Notes: generated by a model from the sequence alone, not told the origin. Positions 34,422-45,659 are shown, numbered from the stretch's first letter. The stretch is 64,000 nt of DNA from Strongyloides papillosus (GCA_005656395.1 SRSI01000046.1:558001-622000), one strand, 5' to 3'. Numbers and translations are program-made.

Positions 34422-34950
34422 GATAAGTTAAACAAATAAGTTAAAAAAGATTGTTGAAACGTATTTATAAGAAATTATGATTGACATGCTAATAAAATAG
34501 AGTGTTAAAATTAATCTTCTTTTAATAAAATTGAATGTGTTAGTTGTTTTTTGACCTAAAAGTTCATAGTCATTAAGTTACTTTTTATCATTTGATAATA
34601 AAGAAAAAGAATTTTCATTGGTTTTGGTAACGCGTTACTAAAATTTGATTAATATAGATATCTTCTACTAACTATATGTAGGTCAATTTTTTGAAGCATA
34701 ATAATATTACTTACGTACAAAAAAATTCAATGAATAATAAACCAAGAAACATTTAATTCACTTTAAGAATTATTGATAAAAATCTTAAACTACAGTGGTA
34801 AAAATGTTTTGAGAAATGAAAAAAAACAACAAGAAATTGTAATCAATTTACATTATAATTGTCAATGCCCTGTTTAAAGAATTTAAAATTACTTTTTTTA
34901 AATTTTATTATATAAATAAACTAAAAGAGTAACAAAAAAATTATAAAAAA
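34422..34950. other. Spacer between the two orphan paralogues
   Basis: About 0.5 kb of AT-rich DNA; should hold the promoter of paralogue A and the 3' end of B. No element recognised. Confidence 0.45.
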
Positions 34951-36332
34951 TTAAAAGTATTGCTTATCTTGGATATTTGTTACAATATCATAAAACTTCT
35001 TAGAATCATTTTCATTTTTAAATGACATCATCCATGCTTTTTCTTCTTTGGAAGTTGAATCCTCATTGGTACACTCACAATATACATCACGATCGCCAAC
35101 TAAATAGAACTTAATACTTTTATTAATTTTAGCTATCAACTTTGAATTATCCATTTTTGATTTTTCAATAACTAAAAGGAACTTTCTCTCCTTGCTATCA
35201 AAGAGTATTCTATATGTTACGTCACTCAATTCACGCGTGCTTCCTTCTTTATTGAGATATTTTAATAAAAAATTGCTTTTGTATTGATAAAAAAGGCAGT
35301 CATCATTATTGCATATTAAATCGAGGTATGAATTAGGAAATTTATTTAAATTATCAAATTGTTTGCCTTGCTTTTTACTAGCATTCAAATTCGAATAGCT
35401 TTGTAACTTTTCGAAGAGTCTATATGAGTTTTTAAACTCTGTTTTACATTTCTTTAAGTCACTAATTACAAAACTGTTGCTTTTAAGATCATCCTCTTCA
35501 TTTTTGTTTTTAAATAATTTGAAGCTATCTTTAGATACCATTTTTACATTATTTTCACTATCCATAATTTGAGAATAAGAAGTAGTAGTATCCTTTCCGG
35601 TATTTGGATTGTTTTTGACATCCACACTTGAAATAATTGAATTATGACTACTAATTACACAATCTTCACAATCTTAAAAAAATAATTATAAACTTCTTTA
35701 AAACTTACTTAAAATACTATTTTCACTGTAGTATTCATTATCAATTATATCATTAGACCAAACAAAAGAACTTTTTTTACAGATTGTTGTTCCTGATGAT
35801 GAATCGGATGGAACAACATTATTGGAACTTGTATCGTTTTTTGTATCAAAAGATTCTACTCCCCCATAACTATCAGTATCTTTTAAGTTTTCCGATTTGG
35901 CTTCGTTTTTGCTAACAATGTTGCAATTACCATCAAAATTAAAAAGTTCCTTTTTTACGAGAATACTAAATTCTTCAATTATTTCACAAACTTTTTCTTC
36001 AGATTGAAGTAACTTATGTTCCAATTTATCCAATTTTCTATTGAATTTTTTCTCTCGTTCGTAAAATTCCATGATAAAATTTTTATGATTTCGACTTAAG
36101 AATTCTATGTTATCTAAAAGTTTTTGTATTTTAACAAACAATATGCAAAAGCCGTCTTCTATTTGTGTTATTCTTTCTTCTTCATTATTTTCATTGTATT
36201 CTTTTTTAAAAATAGGAGCTTTGATGAGGTGTTTAATATCCTAAAAAATTTGATTAAAAAAATGTAATACTAAATACATACACTTTTACTAGATAATGAT
36301 TTAATAGAATCACTATTGATTTCAAAAGACAT
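34951..36332 (-). CDS. Orphan coiled-coil/beta-domain protein, tandem paralogue B
   Basis: Three exons: 36332-36282, 36240-35709 and 35672-34951; phases fit; 434 aa. Exon 1 (MSFEINSDSIKSLSSKS) parallels MNGLTSSDIQLNLSTN of paralogue A. Exon 2 has a coiled coil (FYEREKKFNRKLDKLEHKLL, EEKVCEIIEEFSILVKKEL) and a Ser/Asp-rich linker. Exon 3 ends in a beta-domain (STRELSDVTYRILFDSKERK, FLLVIEKS, SKLIAKINKSIKFYLVGD) and a terminal helix (NDSKKFYDIVTNIQDK). Shared features with A: an (L/V)(T/S)(E/D)V(S/T)Y(K/R) strand, a G/K-x-Y/K-FL-V-(F/I)E strand, S-K-(F/L)I-(V/A)-(R/K)IN, and a closing (E/K)-F-(W/Y) helix. Protein identity between A and B is low (by eye ~25%), so the duplication is old or fast-evolving. 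Function unknown. Confidence 0.82.
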
Positions 36333-36409
36333 TCTAAAATTATAAGATGATTAAAATGATAAAGATGAATGATAGCCTTTTATAAAAATATTATAGTAAG
36401 AAGACAGCA

Positions 36410-36628
36410 TTAATCTGATTTAATTGAGGTTATTTGTGCACATTTTTTAAGAACACAAACATAAAAATGAACGCATTCATAGGAGATTGATGTTTTGTAT
36501 CTACAAGTAATAAAAGTAAATTTTGTAATTTCAACAGGAGCATGTACACTAGTTTCTTTTTGAATAAAGCTAGAATATATTATTAATATATACACTGTCC
36601 AAATTAAGGCTAATGTAAATATTTCCAT
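36410..36628 (-). CDS. Possible small secreted or membrane-anchored peptide
   Basis: 72 codons from ATG 36628 to TAA/TGA at 36410. The N-terminus is a hydrophobic segment suited to a signal peptide or anchor (IFTLALIWTVYILIIYSSF). The remainder contains four cysteines (TCRYKTSISYECVHFYVCVLKKC). It could also be a chance ORF; no splice or homology support. Confidence 0.3.
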   Translation of the reverse strand: MEIFTLALIWTVYILIIYSSFIQKETSVHAPVEITKFTFITCRYKTSISYECVHFYVCVLKKCAQITSIKSD

Positions 36629-37003
36629 TTAAACTCATACTAGCAAATATTTTGAAATAAGAAATAAAAATACTTTGGGAGATGAGTCTTGCCACTCTTA
36701 TATGTCGTTTTCATCAAATTTTGAAAGATAATTTGTATGCGTGAAAACAATATAAAAGAATACACTTTCAACGAAATTAATTTACATTTGTATGCATGTC
36801 ACATTTGCATATCAAAAAATCAAAGTAATCTTGTTCACTTTTTACGGATACACGAGAAACAAAAAGTACAACTACAATTGATACAGATCTGCTTTGACAG
36901 TAAGAACCGCCCAAAGAAACAATCTATCACACCTACCGTATAACTGTGGAAAGTTCATGAGAAAGAATAGGATAATAGAGAATAAAATAATAATTTAAGA
37001 AAA

Positions 37004-37102
37004 ATGTCATTAAAAGAGGAACAACAAGAAGCTGATAATAAAATTTATTTTTTAATTAAAGCATTACAAGAAAGAACACTATGTAAAAAAAAGGATTTAT
37101 AA
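37004..37102 (+). CDS. Possible micro-ORF or first exon (32 codons)
   Basis: ATG 37004 opens MSLKEEQQEADNKIYFLIKA and ends at TAA 37100-37102. It has coding-like charged composition. A possible donor (CTAT|GTAAAA) lies at 37084, so it could also be a first exon. No downstream exon was identified. Low confidence. Confidence 0.2.
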   Translation: MSLKEEQQEADNKIYFLIKALQERTLCKKKDL

Positions 37103-37149
37103 AACTTAATCCATCAGCAAAGTAGAAGGTACACTAATACCGCTTAGTT

Positions 37150-37350
37150 CATGAGTCCAATTGTAATTTTTTATTTTCCTATCTTCAAAAGATAGTTTGA
37201 ATCTTCTACAGTGAAGAACCTACCTTTAGTAAGCTCACTCTCAGAATTCTCCTAATTGAGTCCTTCTAGATGGCTATACTTATGAAAAAAGCAGGAAATT
37301 CATTTAAACTATCAAACTGTTTCACTTTCCTTTTTCCTAATTTCTTTGGA
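37150..37350 (-). pseudogene. Decayed third copy of the orphan coiled-coil/beta-domain family
   Basis: On the minus strand, KRKVKQFDSLNEFP aligns with KQGKQFDNLNKFP of paralogue B, and the next 50 codons (SELTKGRFFTVEDSNYLLKIGK) resemble the strand order RELSDVTYRILF...KFLLVIEK, but with stops in between. At DNA level the block aggaaatt-atttaaa-tatcaaa-tgttt is shared with paralogue B. No intact frame remains. Confidence 0.6.
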
Positions 37351-37461
37351 TGAAAAGTAAAAGAAAATGTAAGATGGCAATGGTTGCTTTGTCAACCATA
37401 ACTTACAATTCCATATTCATTGCCCTTTTTTCGTAGTTCCTTTTGACTTAGAGATATCTGT

Positions 37462-37737
37462 CTATGACAGTACCTTAAACTCATTCGGAGAGAAATGGGA
37501 GTTATCCACTTTAATTTTGAATTCTTTGCCATTGTTGAGAATTTTAGGCAATAGCTTAGTAAATATACGACTATCTGTTGAAGTTTTGCTGGTCCAATCT
37601 ATAGTGTTTACTGTCCTACGGTAAATAGCGCGGTCAAGACCGTTAAAATCACTGAGGAATCTAGCGTCATTGTATGGAGAGAAAACTACGTAGTAGAATC
37701 GGTCACGAGCAGATGGAGTTGTCCAAGGGTCAGCCAT
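37462..37737 (-). CDS. Hypothetical small protein
   Basis: 91 codons from ATG 37737 to 37462, beginning MADPWTTPSARDRFYYVVFS. Composition is less AT-rich than surrounding DNA and the protein is mixed-charge without signal peptide or membrane segment. It lies directly upstream of the decayed third orphan-family copy and could be a neighbouring exon of some decayed gene. No family recognised. Confidence 0.4.
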   Translation of the reverse strand: MADPWTTPSARDRFYYVVFSPYNDARFLSDFNGLDRAIYRRTVNTIDWTSKTSTDSRIFTKLLPKILNNGKEFKIKVDNSHFSPNEFKVLS

Positions 37738-38525
37738 ACTTTATAGATAGTAGAGATATAGAGATGTCAAAAAAGCGAAGAGGAAAATAGGGAGGTAACA
37801 AAATTCCATTTCTATAGACGCAAAACAAACTTTTTCCTATTATTCGTCTTCTGTAGATTTTTCTAGAACTTTTTGAAAGGCCAAAGGCAAAATAAAAATT
37901 AGTGGAAAAATTCAAAAACAAAGCGAAGAGAAATGTTCCCTTGTAGTAACGAAATGTTAGAGAGACTTTTCAAACAATTAAATGTCGTTTAATTTAATAT
38001 CGAAAGAAATTTAAAAATTTTTTTTCTCGACAGAAAATTACTGAGAAGTTGATTATTTTCAAGCATGACGTAGTGTTATTTTATCTGACATTCAAGGATT
38101 TTCAAATGGAGCTCACACACAATTACAACATTTTTAGACCTATAAAAAATCATAGTTAATTTCTCATTTGAAGATCAAAGAGGATGTTATGTATTTATTT
38201 AGCTTTAACAAACCATATTTCAGTAGCCGGAAGTGTACGATTTCCAAATTCCGGTTGTTCCCCCATTGTGAAGTCTAGCTGTACATTCGCACCTAATTAC
38301 ATCTTTACATGAACGACTAAATTTTCCTACATAATTCTGTAAAAGTTGGTATAGTAGAAAGTTAAGATATCAGTCTAAACCTTATGCTTTACTGTAATTA
38401 AATGTATTTTTTTAATTTATATTGAACAATCTTTTTTACGCATTTTATTTAGAATAAAATCTTTTACTATTGAAATTTTTTTAATATGAAAGAAATAGTA
38501 TAAAAAATAGAAGAGATAAAATTTT

Positions 38526-40024
38526 CTAGTGTCCTTTTTCCCATACTTCACATTTATGTTCAGGATTCATCCTACTGTGTAATTTGCAGTTAAAAGCATT
38601 AGAAAATGGTTTATAATTTGATAAAGCTAAATTAGTGCGTATTTCCGCTGGAGTATAATGATCATTTATTTGTTTTTCTAAATATTCTTTACTTCTGTGT
38701 TCACAAAAAGTTTTGCCAAAACTAATAAAAAATAATTGTTCGCTGGTAAAACTTTCAAAACCTGGAACTTTAGGTTCCTCACCACCAATACTTTGAAGAT
38801 ACTTCATATATGCTCTATGAGAAATTTTAAGTCCACTGTTATCAGCGACATTTTCAGCTAATGTTAGTGAACCATAACATTTCGTCCAGTTATACTTTCT
38901 TTCTTATCATTGTATTGTTTAACAAAACAATTACTTTTATTTTCAAAGTTTTTTATTGACTCAGATGTTAATACTAATTTTCCTTTTCCGTCTCGTCCAT
39001 ATATAAACTTATAATTTTTAATATCAAAAGCATATAAAATTGCATTAGCGATAACCGATCCCATGGTACCATAATTAAGTGCGTGTGGAAAATGTCTATT
39101 AAACCATGGCTCTTCTAGGGCATTGGAAGAAATTGTAAGCTTATTTAAAATAGATTGATAATCTACATTTTCATAAGTATAATAATGTACATATTTGCTA
39201 GCTTGGAAAATTTTGTGATTACAAGATCTCAAGGTATGATTCATTTTTGATAATGATTCAATATCTTTAAGAACTTTATCAATATCATCATTTTCTGATA
39301 TCCCTGTATTTTTATAACAAATTTCCATTAATAGCATACTAAAAATTTTATTGAATTCAATTTTTGTATTAAATTCCATTTCATTAAGTTTTTGCAAAAG
39401 ATTATCTCTTGATTGTTTATCGAATATATTTTCTCTTTCGTTTATTATTAATCTAAATTCTTCCCTAATTCTTTTAGCCATGTCTTTTATCATAATATAG
39501 TCTCCATGCTTTTTACTATCTATTCTCCTCTTTTTTATAAATAATGAAGTAAAAGCATATACTCCAAAGGATTCAATTTTAATTACACAATTTTCTTTTG
39601 CTTTTCCAGATAGTTCCATACATTTATTTTTAAAATTATAAATATTTTTTATAGCACTCGATTCATTATTATATTTTCCTTTCATGGACTCTGAAAGCAA
39701 ATAAATAAAAGCAAAAAAGATATTACCTTTAATAAAGTTATCAAAATTTTTCCTCTTACTATCATAGTGAAACCATTTGGTGTTTCCTCTGTTCTTTTTT
39801 ATAGTTTTAATCCAATTTCCACAGGAAAATTTATAAAAATTATCACATGGATCTACATAAAGATCAAGATACTCGTAAAGACTTCTAGAAGCCGGATATT
39901 TATACAACATATCATAACCAAACTTTTTTACATCTCTCAGATTATCTTTAAACGGTTCTGAAAAACCTCCTTGTGATACAGAAAAGAATGCATAACAATA
40001 AACAATTAGGGTGAAAGAATTCAT
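38526..40024 (-). pseudogene. M13 (neprilysin-like) peptidase homologue, copy 1: HExxH lost, one frameshift
   Basis: Signal peptide from ATG 40024 (MNSFTLIVYCYAFFSVSQGG), then the M13 opening YVDPCDNFYKFSCGNWI. A 36-nt intron (39691-39726) lies after NFIK. The N-terminal domain is shorter than usual. The zinc region reads NYGTMGSVIANAILYAFD, where active M13 enzymes have a V(I/V)GHE(L/I)TH(A/G)FD pattern; both histidines and the glutamate are replaced. A single-base deletion near 38880 (TTA-TGG versus expected TTAATGG) breaks the frame after ESITG. The downstream frame continues GSLTLAENVADNSG (ENxxD site kept), AYMKYLQSIGG, QLFFISFGKTFCEHRS, and ends MNPEHKCEVW-EKGH. So it cannot be a normal zinc peptidase; it may be a secreted pseudoenzyme if the deletion is a sequence error. 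Confidence 0.8.
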
Positions 40025-40489
40025 TATAAATTTTATGAATAATCTTGTAATGAGAAATTTCTTAGTATTATATACGAAGAAAATTGACACAGACTCATAA
40101 AATTATGTAAATTTGGCAATCAAGTAAAATCAAATTTTTTGTTTAGCGAATCATTTTATCGTTATTTTTTGTATATGAAATTATAGGTGAAAAATTTTAA
40201 TTGCTATAATTTTCTTTATAAAATATAAATTTATAAGTTGTAATGATATAATGTCTTTTTTAGAAATGTTAAAATAAAAGTTAATTATTGTACGATATTT
40301 ATATCAATATTATTGCCGTGAGATATATAAAAAAATATATCTTAATTTTTTTTAATTTTCCCTTGGTATTTCCAATTAAGGTCACTTATTTTATTGATAT
40401 ATTTTTAAATTAAAATTCTTTATTATTAAAATCTATTTTTTGTAAAAGAAATAGAGAAGATAGAACTTTCTAGTGTATTTTTCTCAATA

Positions 40490-41960
40490 CTTCACATTTA
40501 TCAAGGATTCATTTTACTGTGTACTTTACATTTAAATGCATTAGAAAATGGTTTGTAATTTGATAAAGCTAAATTAGTGCGTATTTCCGCTGGAGTATAA
40601 TGATCATTTATTTGTTTTTCTAAATATTCTTTACTTCTGTGTTCACAAAAAGTTTTGCCAAAACTAATAAAAAATAATTGTTAACTGGAGAAATCCTCAA
40701 AACCAGGTACTTCAGGTTCTTCACCACCAATACTTTTAAAATACTTCATATAAGCTCTATGGACAATTTTAAGCCCACCCTTATTCGGAATATTTTTAGA
40801 CAGCGTTAATGAACCGTTTATATTTTTCATAGTTTTACTTTCTTTTTAATTACCGCATTGCTTAAAAAACATTCAATTTTTTTCTCAAAATTTTCTATTG
40901 ATTCAGAAGTTAATATTAATTTACCTTTCTTATCCTATCCGTATATATGTTTACAATGATTATTATCAAAAGCCTGTAGAATTTTATGAGCAACAAAAAA
41001 TTCAATGCTATCATAATTAATTACATGTGGAAAATATCTAATAAACCATGGTTCTACTGAAGCATTTAAAGATGTAGTAAGTATATTAAATAAAGAAATA
41101 TACCTTGCATTAAAATAAACAAATAAACTTAAATGTTTATTAGGTTGGAAAATGTAGTAACCACAAAATCCAGAGGTATGGTTTAATTTTGATAATAACG
41201 TAAGATTTTTAAGAACGTCTTCAATGCTATCATTTTCTGATATTCCTATATCTTTATAACAAGTTTCCATTAGCAGTATGCTAGAGGTATCTAGACAATA
41301 AACTTTTTTTGTAAATTCCATTTCATCAAATTCCCTTAAAAGATTGTCTCTTGATTCTTTATCAAACATATCCTTTTTTCATCTATTAACAATCTAAATT
41401 CTTCCTTAATTCTTTTAATCATATCCTTTAATATAATATAATTGCCATGTTTCTCACTATCTGTTCTTCTCCTTTTAATAAATAAACACCGAAAGCATAT
41501 TTTCCAAATTTCTTAATTTCCGATTCAAACTTTTTCTTTTTTTCTCCAAATATTTGAGTACATTTTTTTCTTAAATTGTAAATATTTTTTATAGCGGTTG
41601 ATTCATTATTATACCTTTCATCCAAGGCCTCTAAAGGGAAATTAATAAATACAAATAAAGGTATTACCTTTAATAAAATTATTGAAATTTGTTGCCCCAT
41701 AATCGTAGTAGAAACTCGTTTGATTTTTACTTTTTATTTCTTTGTCTTTTATCCAGGTACCACAACCAAACTTGTAAAAATTATCATATAGATCTACAGT
41801 AAAGTCAACATACTCAAAAAGACTTTTAGAGGTCAATTTTGGATTGTAGTTTGTTGAAATATTTGCTAGTTTATTTATAATGAATCCTTTTGATGTGAAA
41901 ATAAGTACAAAATAATAAATAATCAAGGCAAAAACATTCCTGCTAAATTTAATTAACAAT
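40490..41960 (-). pseudogene. M13 (neprilysin-like) homologue, copy 2: heavily decayed tandem duplicate
   Basis: Same architecture and same intron position as copy 1 (intron ends ccctttag before AGGCCTTGG near 41630). The start codon is lost (ATG AAT of copy 1 reads AGG AAT here). Fragments: YVDFTVDLYDNFYKFGCGTWI, NNESTAIKNIYN, and CYKDIGISENDSI, then INYDSIEFFVAHKILQAFD (again no HExxH, although AHKILQ occupies the motif position). Next comes an in-frame stop after KQCGN. The ENxxD motif is also gone (SKNIPNKGG). Another stop precedes QLFFISF, and the C-terminus is truncated at KMNP. A ~127-bp stretch is identical to copy 1, whereas the rest is ~75-80% alike. Confidence 0.85.
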
Positions 41961-42402
41961 TTTGTAATTAGAGAATCATGAAAAATTCCACATCATTATA
42001 TAGAAAAAAATGGAAACAGATTCATTTTATATGCGAAATTTAGTTAAATTGTACTATCAAATTTTTTATTTAAAGACATGTTTTACTGCATTTTTTTGCG
42101 TATAGAAATAAAAATACAAAATTTTATAATATACTAATTAATTTATTATAAAACTTGAGCTCATAATAATATCATGATTCTTAAAAAATGCTAAAACAAT
42201 AATTAATTATTGTACAACATTCAACAATGATATTGTTATTAGAGATACAAAAGGAATATTATATTCATTTTCCAAAATTCACATGGATATGATCATATTA
42301 GATTGTCTTATTTTATCAATACATTTGTCTATAATGATAGAAAAAAATATAAAAAAAATCTTTGTCTTTATTATAACCCTTTTATTTCTTAACCGATTTA
42401 TA
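41961..42402. other. Intergenic region
   Basis: About 0.44 kb upstream of the neprilysin-like copy 2, AT-rich, directly followed by the Tc1/mariner-like element. Nothing else seen. Confidence 0.45.
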
Positions 42403-43295
42403 CAGGGTGGGCCAAAAGTCATGTCACAGTTGAAGAAAAACACTTTATAACTTTTTTGTAGGCGACATATTTCTATGGCATTATACGCATTTTGTAGAGG
42501 ATGTGCTTGAGAATAATATATCTCAAGATCGTTCTCAAGAACGAACTTAAAAAAAAGTTGAAAAATTCCTTTAATTTTTTTCATTTAAAAAAAATTATTT
42601 TTAATTTTATTTAATTTAAACTTATTTTAAAGTCTAAAATTTGTAAATACATTTTGTAATAAGTCAATATTTCATACAATTATGTATGAAGAGTGATATA
42701 TTTTAGGTGATCATCACCCAATTCTTTGCACGAATGTGCTTTTTCTTAAGCATTATTTATTACTATTTTTAAAATGATTCCATCTAATTTTTCGAAATTG
42801 TTTAGAATATATAACATTGCGTGTTTTGATGTATCTTGGCTCACATTGTAGTGGAATCTGATTAATTTTGGGTTGTAGTAATTGAACGTTTGTTGGTATA
42901 ATAATAACGAACTATTCTTAACCTTTCTTCAAAAGAATATTTTTTAACTGAGATAGTAACAGTAGAAAATATATGAAACAAGTAGTATTGTAAAAATGGG
43001 ACATTTTATGAAAAAATATGTTTTTAAATAACTTTTTTAACATTTAACATTCATTTTTTAACTAATTGAAATATTATAAGATATACCTTTCAAACAAAAA
43101 TTTAAAGATTTTTATTTAATTTAATACAACTTTTCGATAAGATCATTCATGAAAACGATCTTGTGATATATTATTCTATAAATTATCCTCTACAAAATGC
43201 GTATAATATCATTTAAATATGTCAACTACAAAAAAAGTTATAACATTTATAATGTGTTCCATCCAACTGTGACATGACTTTTGGCCCACCCTGTA
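42401..43295. mobile_element. Tc1/mariner-like non-autonomous element with long imperfect terminal inverted repeats
   Basis: The ends at 42403 and 43293 are inverted copies: cagggtgggccaaaagtcat ... with the reverse complement at 43274-43293. Similarity continues inward for ~150 bp with small gaps (for example cattttgtagaggat in both arms, 42489-42503 and its complement near 43190). Both ends are flanked by TA (42401-42402 and 43294-43295), the known target duplication of Tc1/mariner elements. The element is 891 bp and has no transposase frame (interior AT-rich), so it is a MITE or a deleted derivative. Confidence 0.85.
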
Positions 43296-44057
43296 TAAAT
43301 AATTAAAAATGTGTTTTTTTCTAACTTAAGGGGCTGGGTCTATCTCAACCACTTTTGGTCAGAATTAGCCAAGTTATTCTTAAAAAATATTTTTATTTAG
43401 TATAGCTTTGTACAGATGAGAATCTTTTTTTCTAAATTGATAAAGTGAAATGGTTTAAATAACATTAGAAATATCTTATACTAAAACAGAGGGAAACTTA
43501 ATATCAAAGATACTGATTATAATCTGGCAGTGGTGGTATATTTTATAAAATAAATTATCAATATAATGCATTGAAATGTTTAACAAAGCTAGGAGAAAGA
43601 ATGACTTTCAATTGTTATTGTAAGTTTGAAAATTATCTGAAATTGATATCTATAAACTCACAATCATTCTGAATTGAAAATTAACACTATTAAACAAAAA
43701 ATTTTCGAAGAAGATATAACATTATTAAGAATAAATAATTATCAGTTGTTTATAAGACAAGTAATATTCAATATCACATAAAATCTATAGAAAAAGCTTG
43801 AAATAAAATTTAAAAAAACGATTAAAAGTATATTTGATTTGTTAGTAACAATCCATTTAAAATAAATTTTTTAAATTTTATCAGTTACTTAGTTTTAGTA
43901 GTTATCATTTTTTTAACAATAGTACTATATAAAATGTAAAAGATTTTTCTTGTTTATTAATAAAATTACTATTTTTCACATAAATTTTTAATATGTAAGC
44001 ATAAATAAATACCGTTAAAAACACGGGTAACACTTGAAACAATCCTGAGGTAATGAT
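43296..44057. other. Intergenic region
   Basis: About 0.75 kb without a supportable gene or clear repeat. Confidence 0.45.
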
Positions 44058-44088
44058 ACACTCAAAATTTAAAACTGTCGTTTTGACA
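44058..44088 (+). repeat. 31-bp sequence inverted relative to 52562-52591
   Basis: acactcaaaatttaaaactg then tcgttttgaca; its reverse complement recurs 8.5 kb away with ~28 of 31 positions alike. Both have TA at the outer edge. It looks like a transposon terminus; see the paired feature. Confidence 0.5.
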
Positions 44089-44424
44089 GAAATTGTGCAA
44101 TCATGGATTATAGTGCAGAATTCTGTTATTTCGACTACCAATTATCTTATTGTTAATTGGGCCCACATTATTTTTATATACTTTTATATTGACTCGTTAA
44201 CGTATGCAAGAAACGAAAAATGCAACGTTAGCATTTTTGACCCCCTAGATTTCAGATTTAGACTCTGAAATTTTGCATATAGATAGAATCTAACATGCTC
44301 TATCAACATTTAAAAAGAAATTTTCAAAAAAGTTTCTTCAAAGTGAAGAAAATTGAGGTCAAAGTGCCAAAAAATCGTAATTTTCGCGATTAATGGCCGG
44401 CCGCAATTTAGAAATAAATTTAAT

Positions 44425-44459
44425 ACACACATACATACAAAATTGATATGTATGTGTGT
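44425..44459. repeat. Perfect 13-bp hairpin
   Basis: acacacatacata at 44425-44437 pairs with tatgtatgtgtgt at 44447-44459 across a 9-nt loop; imperfect pairing continues outward (aataaatttaat / attaaataaatt). Probably part of a decayed transposon terminus; cruciform-prone. Confidence 0.6.
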
Positions 44460-44888
44460 CATAATAATGTATTAAATAAATTTTTTAAAATCATTGTAAA
44501 AAATCGTAGTTTTTTTTGGCATCTCCAGAAGGTTTTTCGTGACAAAAATATTAAAAACAAGTTTAACTTTAAAAAAAGTTCAAAATTTTTTAATTTAAAG
44601 GCTTTAGACATTAGATTTTACAATTTTTAATGTATATTTTTAAAAATTTAAAACCATATAAGAGAAACTTTTGCAAATTATCTTCTTTTTCTCATTGTAA
44701 ATTTATAATTTTTAAATTTTTACTGTTTTTTTTAATGTTAAATTTTGATTTAAGTGATTTTAAAATTTTTAAATATCATGATTGAAAAGATGTATCTGTA
44801 AACTGCTAATTTGACTATTTACAATGGAAACATTTTTCACTATAAAGTTTAGAGATTGTTAATATACTGTCACGTAAAATTATGAAAA

Positions 44889-45419
44889 TAAATAACAGTA
44901 CCAAAAATCTTAGTTTTTGGTAAAAATATACTTTTATTATGAATTCATTTTATGCGCACGTAAAAGTATGGAAATAAATTTTGCGCACTCAAAAGTATGA
45001 AAATAAATTTTGATTTTTATATTATCAGTTTACCTAGCATAATAAAAGTATATAGAGGATATCGCCGTCCCAGGCATTTAAATATTTATCGGAAACTACA
45101 GAAAGATATCACTTCATATTAAATAATGAGAGCCTTTCTCATTGAAAATTTTCTAACAATTAAAATAACAAATGTGTAAATAATTTAAAAGAAATATTTG
45201 CTGCAACTGTAGTTCAATCACAAGTGATAAAGCATTCAAGTGCCTGGGACGGCGATATACTTTTATTATGCTAGGTAAACTGATAATATAAAAATCAAAA
45301 TTTATTTTCATACTTTTGAGTGCGCAAAATTTATTTCCGAACTTTTACGTGCGCATAAAATGAATTCTTAATAAAAGTATATTTTTACCAAAAACTAAGA
45401 TTTTTGGTACTGTTATTTA
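44889..45419. mobile_element. 531-bp foldback palindrome (long inverted-repeat element)
   Basis: Left arm 44889-45076 and right arm 45241-45419 are near-perfect inverted copies (~180 bp each, by eye >95% apart from a short extra agaggatat in the left arm). Outer ends read taaataacagtacc and ggtactgttattta. Each arm contains two units of ~29 bp (gcgcacgtaaaagtat / gcgcactcaaaagtat). The inner ends carry tcgccgtcccaggca and its complement around a ~164-bp loop. No coding frame. The structure fits a foldback MITE; transcription would give long double-stranded RNA. Confidence 0.85.
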
Positions 45420-45659
45420 ATAAAATATTATTTCAAAGACTTATTTATATAAAATGTCTAAATTACAATCAAACATTTTGTTAGTTTCCTTATATATATA
45501 TGATTAGTTTTCTTTTGATTCTCACTTTTTTAAAAATATTCTAATATAACTGATGTATTACTATTTAATATTTCAAATTTCAGCATTTGACATATATCCA
45601 ATATGTTTTCTATAATATTAGAATTAACTTAGTATTTTCTTAAACTTAATCATAACATT

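Noticed and set aside
36737..36943. Plus ORF with CxxC...HxxxxH text
   Set aside because: Spacing (9 residues between the second Cys and first His) does not fit a C2H2 finger, and there is no second finger.
42279..42584. 101-codon minus ORF
   Set aside because: Runs across the terminus of the Tc1/mariner-like element into flanking DNA; a chance frame.
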